Assembly (NCBI GenBank): GCA_029250885.1
Contig: JAQXEK010000032.1
Location: 1 to 39,199 of the forward strand
Reading direction: 5' to 3'
DNA: 39,199 nucleotides
From: Planctomycetota bacterium
Lineage (GTDB): Bacteria > Planctomycetota > UBA1135 > GCA-002686595
Shown here: positions 22,023-30,443 of the stretch, in pieces
Position numbering within the stretch: position 1 is the stretch's first letter
How the letters are laid out: the number at the start of each line of letters is the position of its first letter
The notes under the pieces: model-generated
Told to the model about the DNA's origin: nothing
Databases searched by the model: none
What the model saw: the letters and a program-made list of their open reading frames with translations, nothing else
Program-made: the position numbers and the translations under genes

Positions 22023-23528
22023 GTGACAACGAGCCCATACCAGAACAAAGAACTTGTGGAGACCCGCCGACCAGGCCGCCGTGGCCTGCCTCCAGGCCTC
22101 GCCGTGGCCATCGAGCTGGGCCGCGCTCTGTGCGGAATCGCCATTGCCCCCCTGCGCACGGCCATCTACCTGGCCGTCCGCAAGCAGAAGGAAGAGGCCA
22201 TCCGCGGTGACCTCGCCACCGCGGCCCCGGTCCTACCCGCGCCAGAAGACCTGCGCCCCCTCGACGCCGAAGCACTTGGAGGACGCCCACTGCGCATCTT
22301 CATCGCGGCCGCCGAGCACTCCGGCGAGATCCACGCCGCGAACCTCATCGACGCCCTGCGCAAGACGGCAATGGACGCCGGACTCAAGGAGCCCGAGTTC
22401 GTCGGCCTCGGAGGCGCGGCTTTGGAGGAGCGCGGCATGCGCTCGATCGGCAACCCCGGCGAGCGCGCAGCCATGGGTTTCGACGGCGTGCTGAGCGCAC
22501 TGCCCTACTACCTAGCCATGCTGCGCGACGCGGCCCAGAACTTCCGGGACGAGCGCCCGGACCTCATGATTCCCGTGGACTCCCCGGCCCTGCACGTCCC
22601 CTTGGCTCACTTGGCTCAGAAGTACGACGTGCCCGTGGCGCACTTTGTCACGCCACAATACTGGGGCTGGGCGCCGTGGCGCGTGAAGGGCTACCGCAAA
22701 GCCGTCAACCTGGGCCTGTCGATCTTGCCCTTCGAGCCCTCTTGGTACGGGCGCCACGGCGTCAACTCGAAGCACGTGGGACATCCCCTACTCGACGAGC
22801 TCCAGGAGATCGGCGCGCCCCTCTCCGGAGTTGCCGCCCGTACGGAGGAGCTACAAGATCCCGCGCCATGTGGACCGTTGATCCTCTTGCCCGGAAGTCG
22901 CGAGGGCGTCGTGCGACGCAACCTGCCTTGGATGCTGGACCGCATCGCCGAGTTGCAATCCACCCCCGAGTTCAAGGACCTCGAGGTCGTGCTGCCTCAC
23001 TCGCGCAGAGACCTCGACGAGGTCATCGAGCAAGAGTTTGCCCGGTCGGTTGCCCGGGTGCGTCTGGCGAAGAGCGGGCTGCACAAGGAGCTCGCCCGGG
23101 GCGCCTGTGCCTTCGCGGTTTCGGGCACAGTGGTCTTGGACATCCTGCCCCATCGCCTGCCCACCGTGGTGCTGTACCGACTCAAGAACAACCGCGGCAT
23201 TTGGCTGCGGGACCACCTGTTCTCCGTGCCTTGGTTCACGTCGGTCAACCTGCTGGCCAATCGCGAGGTTCACCCCGAGTTTGCCTTCACGGACCACGGC
23301 GATAAAGACAAGGGCGAGGGCGAGGCCATGCGCGTGAAGGTGCGCTCGGCCCTTGAGCGCGCCCTGGGGGATGGAGACTGGCGCCGGGAGAATCTCGCGG
23401 GCCAGAACCACGCGGAATCTCGACTAGGCCCCCCCGGCGCCGTGACCCGCGGGGCCCATGCAGCCCTCGAAATGCTGGCTCAGACACGCAAGACGGCCGT
23501 TTTGGGGTCTAAGGGAAGTAATTCGTGA
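22023..23528 (+). CDS. lpxB: Lipid-A-disaccharide synthase LpxB with N-terminal membrane extension
   Basis: LpxB joins UDP-2,3-diacylglucosamine and lipid X into the lipid A disaccharide at the inner membrane. From residue 91 the protein follows the GT19 family: RIFIAAAEHSGEIHAANLIDAL, FVGLGGAALEERGMRSI, AMGFDGVLSALPYY, THFVTPQYWGWAPWRVKGY-type blocks, VGHPLLDE, ILLPGSREGVVRRNLPWML, and AVSGTVVLDI. It is about 501 residues against a usual 380 or so. The extra N-terminus (1-90) contains a hydrophobic stretch at 25-52 likely to anchor the enzyme. The GTG at 22023 is my choice; its AGGA is only about three bases away, so a GTG at 22056 is possible. The open frame further upstream is antisense to the TPR gene. 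The stop overlaps the sigma-factor start (GTGA). Confidence 0.9.
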   Translation: MTTSPYQNKELVETRRPGRRGLPPGLAVAIELGRALCGIAIAPLRTAIYLAVRKQKEEAIRGDLATAAPVLPAPEDLRPLDAEALGGRPLRIFIAAAEHSGEIHAANLIDALRKTAMDAGLKEPEFVGLGGAALEERGMRSIGNPGERAAMGFDGVLSALPYYLAMLRDAAQNFRDERPDLMIPVDSPALHVPLAHLAQKYDVPVAHFVTPQYWGWAPWRVKGYRKAVNLGLSILPFEPSWYGRHGVNSKHVGHPLLDELQEIGAPLSGVAARTEELQDPAPCGPLILLPGSREGVVRRNLPWMLDRIAELQSTPEFKDLEVVLPHSRRDLDEVIEQEFARSVARVRLAKSGLHKELARGACAFAVSGTVVLDILPHRLPTVVLYRLKNNRGIWLRDHLFSVPWFTSVNLLANREVHPEFAFTDHGDKDKGEGEAMRVKVRSALERALGDGDWRRENLAGQNHAESRLGPPGAVTRGAHAALEMLAQTRKTAVLGSKGSNS

Positions 23529-24196
23529 GCGACACGTTTCCCGACATTCCATTGAAGAAACCCGTACCGGACAAGTACGGGGATCCAATGGAAACCCTCA
23601 CCACCCAACTGATGAACGCCTCGAAGGCCGGCGACGAGGCCGCCTTTGATCAGCTCGTCCTCAAACTTTCGGACCGCGCCTACGGCGTGGCCACGAACCT
23701 CGTCGGATCGAAAGAAGACGCGCGCGACCTATGCCAGGAGGCCTTTATGAAGACCTGGCGCGCGCGCACCACCTTCCGTGACGGCGATCCCTTCCTGCCG
23801 TGGTTCCATCGCATCCTGCGCAACACCTGCTTTAGCTTCCTGCGCAAGCGCGGTCGCATCAAGAGGAGCAGCCTTAGCGCCGGCCAAAATGACGATGGCG
23901 ATGCGACCGATTGGGACCTCATCGACGACAACCCGGGGCCGTCCGCCGGCCCTGAGCGGGACGAGACCAAGACGCTGTTCTGGGAAGCCATGCAGCGCCT
24001 CTCCGCCCGCGACCGCGAGATCCTGGTTCTACGTCAGTTCCAAGACCTAAGCTACCGCGAGATCTCCCATGCCCTCGGTGTACCCGAGGGGACGGTGATG
24101 TCGCGCTTGTACCACGCACGCCGCAGGTTGCGCGAGTTTCTCGAACCGCACCTCGACGGCGCCCTCTCCGACTTTAAGGACGAATCCGAACAATGA
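23525..24196 (+). CDS. ECF-type RNA polymerase sigma factor
   Basis: A 223-residue sigma-70-family factor with only regions 2 and 4. Region 2 (about 40-108) holds FDQLVLKLSDRAYGVATNLVGSKEDARDLCQEAFMKTW and PFLPWFHRILRNTCFSFLRKR. A polar acidic linker (115-150) follows, then region 4 (155-205): MQRLSARDREILVLRQFQDLSYREISHALGVPEGTVMSRLYHARRRL, with a clear helix-turn-helix. An N-terminal extension of about 35 residues is unusual; an internal ATG at codon 22 is an alternative start. The GTG start overlaps the lpxB stop by four bases, and its own stop overlaps the ATG of the predicted anti-sigma gene, so expression is probably coupled across lpxB-sigma-anti-sigma-ybjQ. Confidence 0.9.
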   Translation: MSDTFPDIPLKKPVPDKYGDPMETLTTQLMNASKAGDEAAFDQLVLKLSDRAYGVATNLVGSKEDARDLCQEAFMKTWRARTTFRDGDPFLPWFHRILRNTCFSFLRKRGRIKRSSLSAGQNDDGDATDWDLIDDNPGPSAGPERDETKTLFWEAMQRLSARDREILVLRQFQDLSYREISHALGVPEGTVMSRLYHARRRLREFLEPHLDGALSDFKDESEQ

Positions 24197-24639
24197 CTCC
24201 TGCTGCCCAACATCCCTCCCGGGACGAGCTGCTCGCGATGGCCTACGTGGACGATCAACTCGATCCCGCAGCCAAGGCGGAGTTCGAGGGGAGGCTTAGC
24301 CGGGAAGAGGCCCTGCGCGAGGAGGTCACCTCCCTGCGCCGCCTCGACCTAATCGCCCGCACCGCCGCGCCCCCCGAGAACATCGACATCGCTTGGAAGG
24401 AGGTCGACGAGAGTGCCTCCCAAACCTCAATCATCGGGCTCGGCTGGATCGCCACCATCCTCGGTTCGGTCGGGGTTGCAGCCATCGCCATTCAGTCCGT
24501 CGCCCAAGCCCGTCTGCCCCTGTGGGAGCGCGCCTCGATCGCCTGCCTCGTGAGCGGCCTGACCATTTTCTTCCTTGCTATCGCTCGTCGGCGCTGGCGC
24601 ACCCGCCACATGGACCCCTACACCAGCGTCAAACGATGA
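24193..24639 (+). CDS. Predicted membrane anti-sigma factor (no zinc motif)
   Basis: A 148-residue protein that begins at an ATG overlapping the sigma-factor stop (ATGA) and resembles anti-sigma factors by layout: a soluble N-terminal helical part (RDELLAMAYVDDQLDPAAKAEFEGRLSREEALREEVTSLRRLDLI, the MAYVDxxLxxxxxxxxxxHL-type zinc-finger pattern) followed by two membrane helices (about 80-101 and 112-131) and a short basic tail. The usual His/Cys zinc ligands of ZAS domains are absent, so metal or redox control by that site is unlikely. The function is inferred from position and resemblance to anti-sigma N-termini. The second helix pair is unusual, since most have one. Its stop overlaps the start of the YbjQ-family gene. 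Confidence 0.72.
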   Translation: MTPAAQHPSRDELLAMAYVDDQLDPAAKAEFEGRLSREEALREEVTSLRRLDLIARTAAPPENIDIAWKEVDESASQTSIIGLGWIATILGSVGVAAIAIQSVAQARLPLWERASIACLVSGLTIFFLAIARRRWRTRHMDPYTSVKR

Positions 24640-24959
24640 AGCACATTTACACCTGCGACCTAGTCCCCGGCAAGACGATTGCCGAGGGCCTGGGCATGGT
24701 CCGCGGCTCCAGCGTTCGCGCACGCCACATGGGCCGCGACATCGGCGCATTTTTTAAGGGCATCGTCGGAGGCGAAGTCGACGATTACACCAAGCTCTTA
24801 GCGGAAGCCCGCGAGCAGGCCCTCGACCGTATGGTCGAAGAGGCCAAGGCCCTTGGCGCCGACGCCATCGTCGGCATGCGCTTCTGCGGCACCGAGATCC
24901 AGCGCGGTGCGGCAGAGATGCTCGCCTATGGGACCGCGGTCCGACTTGAGAAGGACTAA
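24636..24959 (+). CDS. YbjQ/DUF74-family protein
   Basis: A 107-residue protein of the YbjQ (DUF74) family: a beta strand start MKHIYTCDLVPGKTIAEGLGMVRGSSVRARHMGRDIGAFFKGIVGGEVDDYTKLLAEAREQALDRMVEEAKALGADAIVGMRFCGTEI is split here for description; the diagnostic parts are FKGIVGGEVDDYTKLL, AREQALDRMVEEAKALGADAIVGMRF and LAYGTAVRLE. The family forms pentameric rings of unknown function. The start ATG (24636-24638) overlaps the TGA of the anti-sigma gene, so it is the fourth gene of the lpxB unit. A longer open frame upstream in the same phase is antisense-like and not needed. No membrane segment is present; a cytosolic role beside envelope-stress genes is suggested only by location. Confidence 0.88.
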   Translation: MKHIYTCDLVPGKTIAEGLGMVRGSSVRARHMGRDIGAFFKGIVGGEVDDYTKLLAEAREQALDRMVEEAKALGADAIVGMRFCGTEIQRGAAEMLAYGTAVRLEKD

Positions 24960-24980
24960 GCACCTTCCCTACGGCAGCAA

Positions 24981-24999
24981 GGCACTAGAGCGGAGTGCC
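24981..24999. terminator. Possible bidirectional hairpin at convergent gene ends
   Basis: GGCACT-N7-AGTGCC sits between the YbjQ-family stop (24959) and the converging SanA/YdcF-like stop (25002). There is no T-run on either strand, so termination is uncertain. Confidence 0.3.
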
Positions 25000-25001
25000 G
25001 G

Positions 25002-26081
25002 TCAGGCGATCGCGCGCCGCCCCCAGTAGACCCAGAAGCCCGCGACCTCGCGCAGGGCGTAATAGTGGCGGCGTGCAAGGGGGCGCGTCTCGGTCGCCGG
25101 CACGGTGAGTACGTCTAGGCCGTGCATTTGGAAGGCGAGCTCTACCCGGGGAAGGTGGTAGCCGTGGGTGACGGCGAAGATCTTGGAACCCGGGGCTGCG
25201 CTCGCTGTGCCCGAATCGATCAGGGCCGCCGTGTTCTTCGCCGTGTCCCAGGTCGAAAGGCCCATGGGATCGATCAGGATGTCCTTTGGTGCCACGCCGC
25301 TTTCCAAGGCCAGCTTCTCCATCGCGCCGGTCTCGTGGGTGGCGCCGGGGCCAGGGCCGCCCGAGAAGAGCAGGCTGGAGACGCGACCTTCGCTGTAGAG
25401 GTTGATGCCTGTCATGGTCCGGTCGTATAGGGCAAGGGAAGGAGTGCCGTCCTTGTAGACTCCTGCGCCGAAGACGACGGCGAGGTTGCCGGTTTGAGTA
25501 GGCTCGTAGCGCGAGTAGTCGGCCTTGCCGAAGGTGGCCATGACTCCGATGGGGATCAGCAAAAAGAGCAGCAGTGCGCCGCTCGACATGGCGACGAAGT
25601 TGCGCAGCTTGGCGAAGATGGGTGGTGAGCTTTGGGGCTGGCTTGTATCCGCGAGAAGCTGCGGCGACTTGGCGACGCAGAAGAATGCGCCCAAGAAAAA
25701 CGTGGCTACCCCTGTGGAGAAGGGGACGTTCCACTCCCCGAGCCGACCAGCGCCCATCAAGTTTAGGGCGCTTGCCATATCGCGAATCGCCCACAGGCAA
25801 ACACCTGCGAAGAGGACCAGCGTAAAGTACCGCCAACGGCCACGAATCTTTGGTTTCCAGCCGAAGGTCACCATAGCAATGGCCACAGCGAGCAAGCTCA
25901 ACGAGCGCATCGCCCAGGGCAAGCTGCGCAGGTCGATCCACCAGAGATTGGAGTCGATCCCACCATCAGCCAAGGCCACAAGCCAATTCACCGCGACGAA
26001 GATTCCGAAGCTGAGCGCCGCGCCGCGGAAGCTGTGGAATGTAAAGCGAGTCAAGCGAGCCATCCCAGATTGGGCGCTCAT
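25002..26081 (-). CDS. SanA/YdcF-family (DUF218) membrane protein
   Basis: A 359-residue protein with about five N-terminal membrane helices (within residues 15-190, e.g. AALSFGIFVAVNWLVALA, MRSLSLLAVAIAMVTFGW, RYFTLVLFAGVCLWAI, TGVATFFLGAFFCVA, SSGALLLFLLIPIGVMATFG) and a C-terminal DUF218 domain: LAVVFGAGVYKDGTPSLALYDRTMTGINLYSEGRVSSLLFSGG, then STWDTAKNTAAL and IFAVTHGYHLPRVELAF. SanA- and ElyC-type proteins of this fold act in envelope or peptidoglycan-lipid homeostasis. The N-terminal membrane block is larger than in E. coli SanA. The start ATG (26079-26081) overlaps the upstream TGA by four bases, coupling it to the DUF2064 glycosyltransferase. Confidence 0.85.
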   Translation of the reverse strand: MSAQSGMARLTRFTFHSFRGAALSFGIFVAVNWLVALADGGIDSNLWWIDLRSLPWAMRSLSLLAVAIAMVTFGWKPKIRGRWRYFTLVLFAGVCLWAIRDMASALNLMGAGRLGEWNVPFSTGVATFFLGAFFCVAKSPQLLADTSQPQSSPPIFAKLRNFVAMSSGALLLFLLIPIGVMATFGKADYSRYEPTQTGNLAVVFGAGVYKDGTPSLALYDRTMTGINLYSEGRVSSLLFSGGPGPGATHETGAMEKLALESGVAPKDILIDPMGLSTWDTAKNTAALIDSGTASAAPGSKIFAVTHGYHLPRVELAFQMHGLDVLTVPATETRPLARRHYYALREVAGFWVYWGRRAIA

Positions 26082-26869
26082 CCGGTGCTTCCGGGGTCTC
26101 CCCCATCAGGACGCGCTGCCTTCTGGTCCTGCGCCGCACGAACGCGCTTCGCAAAGGCCTCCAGTGCGCTCGGCCAATCGGAGGGCTGCTCAACGGCCCG
26201 ACCTTCGGCTAGTTCCTGTTCCAATTGGCTCCAGTCCTCGGGCACATCTAGGTCGTAGTCCGCCTCGAGCAACTCAAGGCGCAAGCCAGCATCTTGAACC
26301 CACTGCACGGTGGCCTCGAACATGCCGTGGGTGGACATCTCGATCTCGGTAAACAGGCCTGCCATCGGGCGTCGCAGCCCAACCAAGTAGTAGCCGCCCC
26401 CGAGGTCCGGCCCAAGCACCACATCGGCTCCGGCGCGCAGCTTGCTGTGGGCCTCGTGGACGCGGCTCGCGCTGGTCCAAGGAGAGTCCGCCCCCACCGC
26501 AACTGCCGTGTCTCCAGAGTTGGAGACACCGTCCCCAAGCACCTCCTCAAACCAGTTCGCCATCCGCTGGCCTAGGCCAGTTCCGCGCTGGGCCCTCAGC
26601 CAGCACCCGGGAAAACTCTCCCGAAACCAGGCCCCAGCCTCATCCGGCGCGTAGACAAGCTCGAGTCCCAAACCCTGGTCCCCCAGGCGCTGCTCGGCAT
26701 CCCGCACCAGGGCCAAGGCCAACTCTGCGGACCCCTCGGGACCTAATAGCGGCCCCAGAAGTGGCTCCATCCGAGTCTTTACCTGACCAACCACGGGCTG
26801 CTTGGCAAACACGCCGGTCCAGAATGCACCCCACGGGGGGCTTTTTAGGCCTTTGGACGCATCTTCCAT
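26078..26869 (-). CDS. DUF2064 (TIGR04282-type) glycosyltransferase
   Basis: A 263-residue GT-A-fold transferase of the DUF2064 group. Visible motifs are the nucleotide-binding opening GVFAKQPVVGQVKTRMEPLLGP (KxPxxGxVKTR), the AVAVGADSPWTS (GxDxP) motif, and ADVVLGPDLGGGYYLVGL, which carries the metal-binding acidic residue and GGGYY. The C-terminal 70 residues add a helix and an acidic tail. Members often occur beside family-2 glycosyltransferases and radical SAM or sugar genes, and substrates are poorly defined. The stop overlaps the start of the SanA/YdcF-like gene. The operon faces away from the squalene-cyclase-fold lipoprotein gene. Confidence 0.86.
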   Translation of the reverse strand: MEDASKGLKSPPWGAFWTGVFAKQPVVGQVKTRMEPLLGPLLGPEGSAELALALVRDAEQRLGDQGLGLELVYAPDEAGAWFRESFPGCWLRAQRGTGLGQRMANWFEEVLGDGVSNSGDTAVAVGADSPWTSASRVHEAHSKLRAGADVVLGPDLGGGYYLVGLRRPMAGLFTEIEMSTHGMFEATVQWVQDAGLRLELLEADYDLDVPEDWSQLEQELAEGRAVEQPSDWPSALEAFAKRVRAAQDQKAARPDGGDPGSTG

Positions 26870-27035
26870 GCCCCCAGATTAGCGCCCCTGTCGAGTGTCT
26901 CCCAAGGCCCAGAGCCAGATCCCGGCAACTCCCTGGATTGCCTTTACGATTCTCCTCCCACCTCCTTTGAACCGCGCCCTTCCCAGATCGTTAGAATCCG
27001 CACCCAGTGACCCGACCTTCCCGACTCGACTCCCA

Positions 27036-28892
27036 ATGAAACTCACAACACGCAATCCACTGCTCCCGTTCGCCAGCACCCTCTTCGCGATCGCCCTTGG
27101 CGCGAGCTGCCAAGAGGAAGGTCCCAGGCAGATCACTGCGTCGGTGGCGCCCCCCACCCAAGATGTGGTTTCTGGCGCGCAAGAGGTCATTAAACCCATG
27201 GCCGTGTCCTCGTCCCACATCAAGGACAGGATCGACCACGCCATCCGCTTTCTGCGCGCGGACCAGAACAAGAACACAGGGCAATTTGGCAACGGAGTCG
27301 AGGACACCGCCCGGGTGCTGATCGCCATGGCCGATAGCCCGCGCAAGTACACCGTCATTGACGGGCCATTCCTTGAGAGCGCGGCTGACTTCCTCGCGAA
27401 CCAGCGCGACTCGAAGGGCTTGATCTTTGACGCGACCGCCACGTCCGACGAGGCGAAGATCCAGCAGACCCTGCTGGCCGCCTATGCCCTTGCGCGCATC
27501 AGCGTACCAGGCTTTGGCGCCTCCGAGGCCGAGGGCCAGGCCCTGGCTGAAGCGGCTGAGGCCGTAGATGCGGTCACCTTTGCCGCCGTCCAGGGCAAGC
27601 TTCTGCCGGACGCAGCCCCCCTCGCGCTCGCCGACCTGCACAAGTTGCTTGCGAACCAGAACGACAAGGGCGCGTTCCCTGCCATGGGCGAGGGCTCCGT
27701 GGCCGCGATTACGGCAGCCAACGTGGCCCAGCTCACCGCGAACTGGCACAGCATCCGCGCCGCCGAGGTGAAGCCCGCCTCCGAGGTCGTACCCCTTGCC
27801 AAGGCACCCGCCGCCGACCAGGCCAAGATCACTGCCGCCATGATGCGCGGAGCCCTTTACCTAGTCAACGAAGGCGCCGTCGAACCCGGTCGCTGGGGCG
27901 CCATGGGCAACGCAGACGCGGGGATCACGGCCATGGTGCTGGGCGGCCTGCTCGCCACCCCCGAGCCACGCCCCGCCGAGGTGGACGCGGCCATCAACGC
28001 CGGCCTCGCGTGGCTCGTCTCCCTGCAGAAGGAAGACGGCGCAATCCACACGGGACAGCTTGCGAACTACGTGACCTCGGCGTCGATCCTGGCCCTGGCA
28101 GCCGCCGACCGCCCCGAGTTCAAGGAGACCATTGAAGAGGCCCGCGGCTTCCTTACCGCATTGCAAGCCGACGAGGGCGAGGGCTACGCGCCCGGCCACC
28201 GGTACTATGGCGGCATGGGCTACGGCGGCGACGAGCGCCCCGATCTCTCCAACCTGCAGATGGCCATGGACGCCCTAGCCGCCTCGGGCACGCAGGCCGA
28301 AGACGAGTCCTTCAACAAGGCACTGGCCTTTCTGGAGCGCTGCCAAAACCGCTCGGAGTCCAACGACATCGCCATCGATGCAGGCGACGACAAGGGCGTG
28401 ATTAAGTCTGGCAACGACGGGGGCTCGGCCTACTCGCCGGGCGAGTCCAAGGCAGGCTTCATGACTTTGGCCGACGGAACCCGCGTGCCTCGCTCATACG
28501 GCTCCATGACCTTCGCCCTGCTTAAGGGCTATCTGCTGGCCGGCCTGGAGAAGGACGACCCGCGCGTGGTCGCCGCCTGGAAGTGGATTACCGCGAACTA
28601 CTCCCTAGACCTAAACCCCGGCTTTGAGGCCTCGGCTGATCCCAGCGAGGCCTACCAGGGACTCTTCTACTACTTCCTGGCCATGGCCCGCGCCTTGGAG
28701 CTCTACGGCGAGGACGAGATCACCACTGCTGACGGCGTCGTCCACAACTGGAAGAGCGAGCTTGGTGCACGCCTGACCGATATGCAAAAGGGCGACGGCT
28801 CTTGGGAGAACACCAACAGCCCGCGCTGGTTCGAAGGCAACCCGACCCTGGCCACGGCTTATGCCTTGGTGATCATGGAATCGACGCTTTGA
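27036..28892 (+). CDS. Exported lipoprotein with prenyltransferase/squalene-oxidase (alpha/alpha-toroid) repeats
   Basis: A 618-residue protein with a lipoprotein-type signal: MKLTTRNPLLPFASTLFA, then IALGASCQEEG with a candidate acceptor cysteine. The mature part is made of repeated helical pairs of the terpenoid-cyclase toroid: DRIDHAIRFLRADQNKNTGQFGNGVEDTARVLIAM, WGAMGNADAGITAMVLGGLL, AINAGLAWLVSLQKEDGAIH, FNKALAFLERCQ, RSYGSMTFALLKGYLLAGL and GSWENTNSPRWFEGNPTLATAYALVIM. The QW-like repeats (LQKEDGAIH, MQKGDGSW) recur. Many planctomycetes encode such exported toroid proteins of unknown function; no DxDD or DxDTA-type cyclase motif was seen, so enzymatic cyclase activity is doubtful. The first 47 codons of the longer open frame lie outside the gene; the ATG at 27036 begins the signal peptide. 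Confidence 0.83.
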   Translation: MKLTTRNPLLPFASTLFAIALGASCQEEGPRQITASVAPPTQDVVSGAQEVIKPMAVSSSHIKDRIDHAIRFLRADQNKNTGQFGNGVEDTARVLIAMADSPRKYTVIDGPFLESAADFLANQRDSKGLIFDATATSDEAKIQQTLLAAYALARISVPGFGASEAEGQALAEAAEAVDAVTFAAVQGKLLPDAAPLALADLHKLLANQNDKGAFPAMGEGSVAAITAANVAQLTANWHSIRAAEVKPASEVVPLAKAPAADQAKITAAMMRGALYLVNEGAVEPGRWGAMGNADAGITAMVLGGLLATPEPRPAEVDAAINAGLAWLVSLQKEDGAIHTGQLANYVTSASILALAAADRPEFKETIEEARGFLTALQADEGEGYAPGHRYYGGMGYGGDERPDLSNLQMAMDALAASGTQAEDESFNKALAFLERCQNRSESNDIAIDAGDDKGVIKSGNDGGSAYSPGESKAGFMTLADGTRVPRSYGSMTFALLKGYLLAGLEKDDPRVVAAWKWITANYSLDLNPGFEASADPSEAYQGLFYYFLAMARALELYGEDEITTADGVVHNWKSELGARLTDMQKGDGSWENTNSPRWFEGNPTLATAYALVIMESTL

Positions 28893-29008
28893 CTCGATGG
28901 CTCTTCGGCTCCGCTAGCTAAGCAGCGGGACCTCGCCTTGACACGACATCTACCCGGGGCTCTCCGTCAGCTTGCGGGTGCATGCGTTGGAGATGCTGAA
29001 AACATCGC

Positions 29009-30409
29009 TTAGGCGTCCGGGTTCGTGTCCGTGACGCTCTTGGGGCTGCTGAACTGGCGGTGGCCTTCGATGCCGCCAAGGTAGCCGTGGCCGGATTGGC
29101 GGGCGCCGACCCAGGGGGAGCCAGGGGCGCTGGAGATGTAACGGTTGATACCGATCTGCCCGAAGCGCAGCTGCTTGGCGATGCGCACGGCCTTGTCCTC
29201 GTCACTGGAGTAGACGTTCGCGGCTAGTCCGTAGATTGAGTCATTGCCTAGGCGCACAGACTCCTCTTCGGAGCCGTCAAACCGGTACAAGCAGACCACA
29301 GGCCCGAAGGTCTCCTCGGTGAGTAGGGTCGAGTCCGCGGGAATGTCCGCGACTACGGTGGCCGGATAGAAAGCGCCATCGCCGGCGGGGATCTCGCCGC
29401 CCATCAACAGGCGCGCCCCCTTGGCGACGGCGTCCTCGACCTGGGCGTGGCACTTGGCGCGCTGGCCCTTGGACACCATCGGGCCCATGCGGACTCCCTC
29501 CTCGAAACCCGAACCGTGGGTCCACTTCGCTGCGAGCTCAACCACCTTCGCCTCGAAGGCGTCGGCGACCGAGTCGGCCACGTAGACGCGCTCTACACTG
29601 CAGCAGACCTGGCCAGTGTTGCGCAGGGCGTGGGTCACCGCGCACTTGGCGGCGGCGTCGAGGTCGGCGTCGGCCAGGACGATCAAGGGGTCCTTTCCGC
29701 CGAGCTCGAGTACCATGCGCTTGAGGGTCGGCGCGGATGCGGCCATGATTGCGCTGCCTGTGGCGCGGCTGCCCACGAAGCCGACCATGTCGACGTTGGA
29801 TGCGACGAGAGCCGCGCCCGTGGCGCCCTCGCCTTGGACCAGCTGGATGACGTCCTTAGGAAGGTGCGGCGCGAAGGACTCGACGATCATGGCGCCAACC
29901 ATAGGTGCGTGTTCAGTGGGCTTGAGCACGACGGCGTTACCTGCCGCCAGGGCGGGCATGACGATGCCGATGGGCATGCGCATGGGGAAGTTCCATGGGG
30001 CGACGGCGGCCACGACGCCATGGGCGTCGCGATAGCGCGTGGTGCGGTGGCGCTTGAAGAGGGTAACCTCGGGCGCGAAGGCCTGGCGGTACTCGTCAAA
30101 GCTGCCGTCAAGGCTGCCCCACCACATCTCGATCTCACCCTCGGCGTCGGGTAAGACCTTGCCCATCTCGCGCACGATCATCTGGGCCATCTCGTCCTTG
30201 CGAGCGTACATCGCCGCGCAGCCCTTCTTCAGCATCTCGAGGCGCTCCTCGAGGGGAGTGGCGGCCCAGCAGGCCCAGACGGCCTGGGCGCGGGCGACGG
30301 TGGCCTCGACATTAGCGGCGGAGGTGATCTCTACCGTGGCGATGACCTCGCCGGTGGCGGGGTCAATGTCTTCGAAGGTCGCGGGCTGGGTCTTGAGGGT
30401 CGTGTTCAT
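29009..30409 (-). CDS. NAD(P)-dependent aldehyde dehydrogenase (succinate-semialdehyde dehydrogenase-like)
   Basis: A 466-residue aldehyde dehydrogenase, oxidising an aldehyde to the acid with NAD(P)+. Motifs are APWNFPMRMP (N140), the cofactor lysine in VVLKPTEHAP (K163), VGSRATGSAI, the general base LELGGKDP (E235) and the nucleophile NTGQVCC (C269, with C270 beside it). The late motif EETFGPVVCLYRF is intact. The overall pattern, including ERLEMLKKGCAAMYARKDEMAQMIVREMGKVLPDAEGEIE, resembles succinate-semialdehyde-type enzymes, but the substrate cannot be fixed. It lies 34 bases after the SDR gene on the same strand. Confidence 0.9.
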   Translation of the reverse strand: MNTTLKTQPATFEDIDPATGEVIATVEITSAANVEATVARAQAVWACWAATPLEERLEMLKKGCAAMYARKDEMAQMIVREMGKVLPDAEGEIEMWWGSLDGSFDEYRQAFAPEVTLFKRHRTTRYRDAHGVVAAVAPWNFPMRMPIGIVMPALAAGNAVVLKPTEHAPMVGAMIVESFAPHLPKDVIQLVQGEGATGAALVASNVDMVGFVGSRATGSAIMAASAPTLKRMVLELGGKDPLIVLADADLDAAAKCAVTHALRNTGQVCCSVERVYVADSVADAFEAKVVELAAKWTHGSGFEEGVRMGPMVSKGQRAKCHAQVEDAVAKGARLLMGGEIPAGDGAFYPATVVADIPADSTLLTEETFGPVVCLYRFDGSEEESVRLGNDSIYGLAANVYSSDEDKAVRIAKQLRFGQIGINRYISSAPGSPWVGARQSGHGYLGGIEGHRQFSSPKSVTDTNPDA

Positions 30410-30443
30410 GGACAGGAGTTTAGTCCATGGGGCCTTAAAAGGG

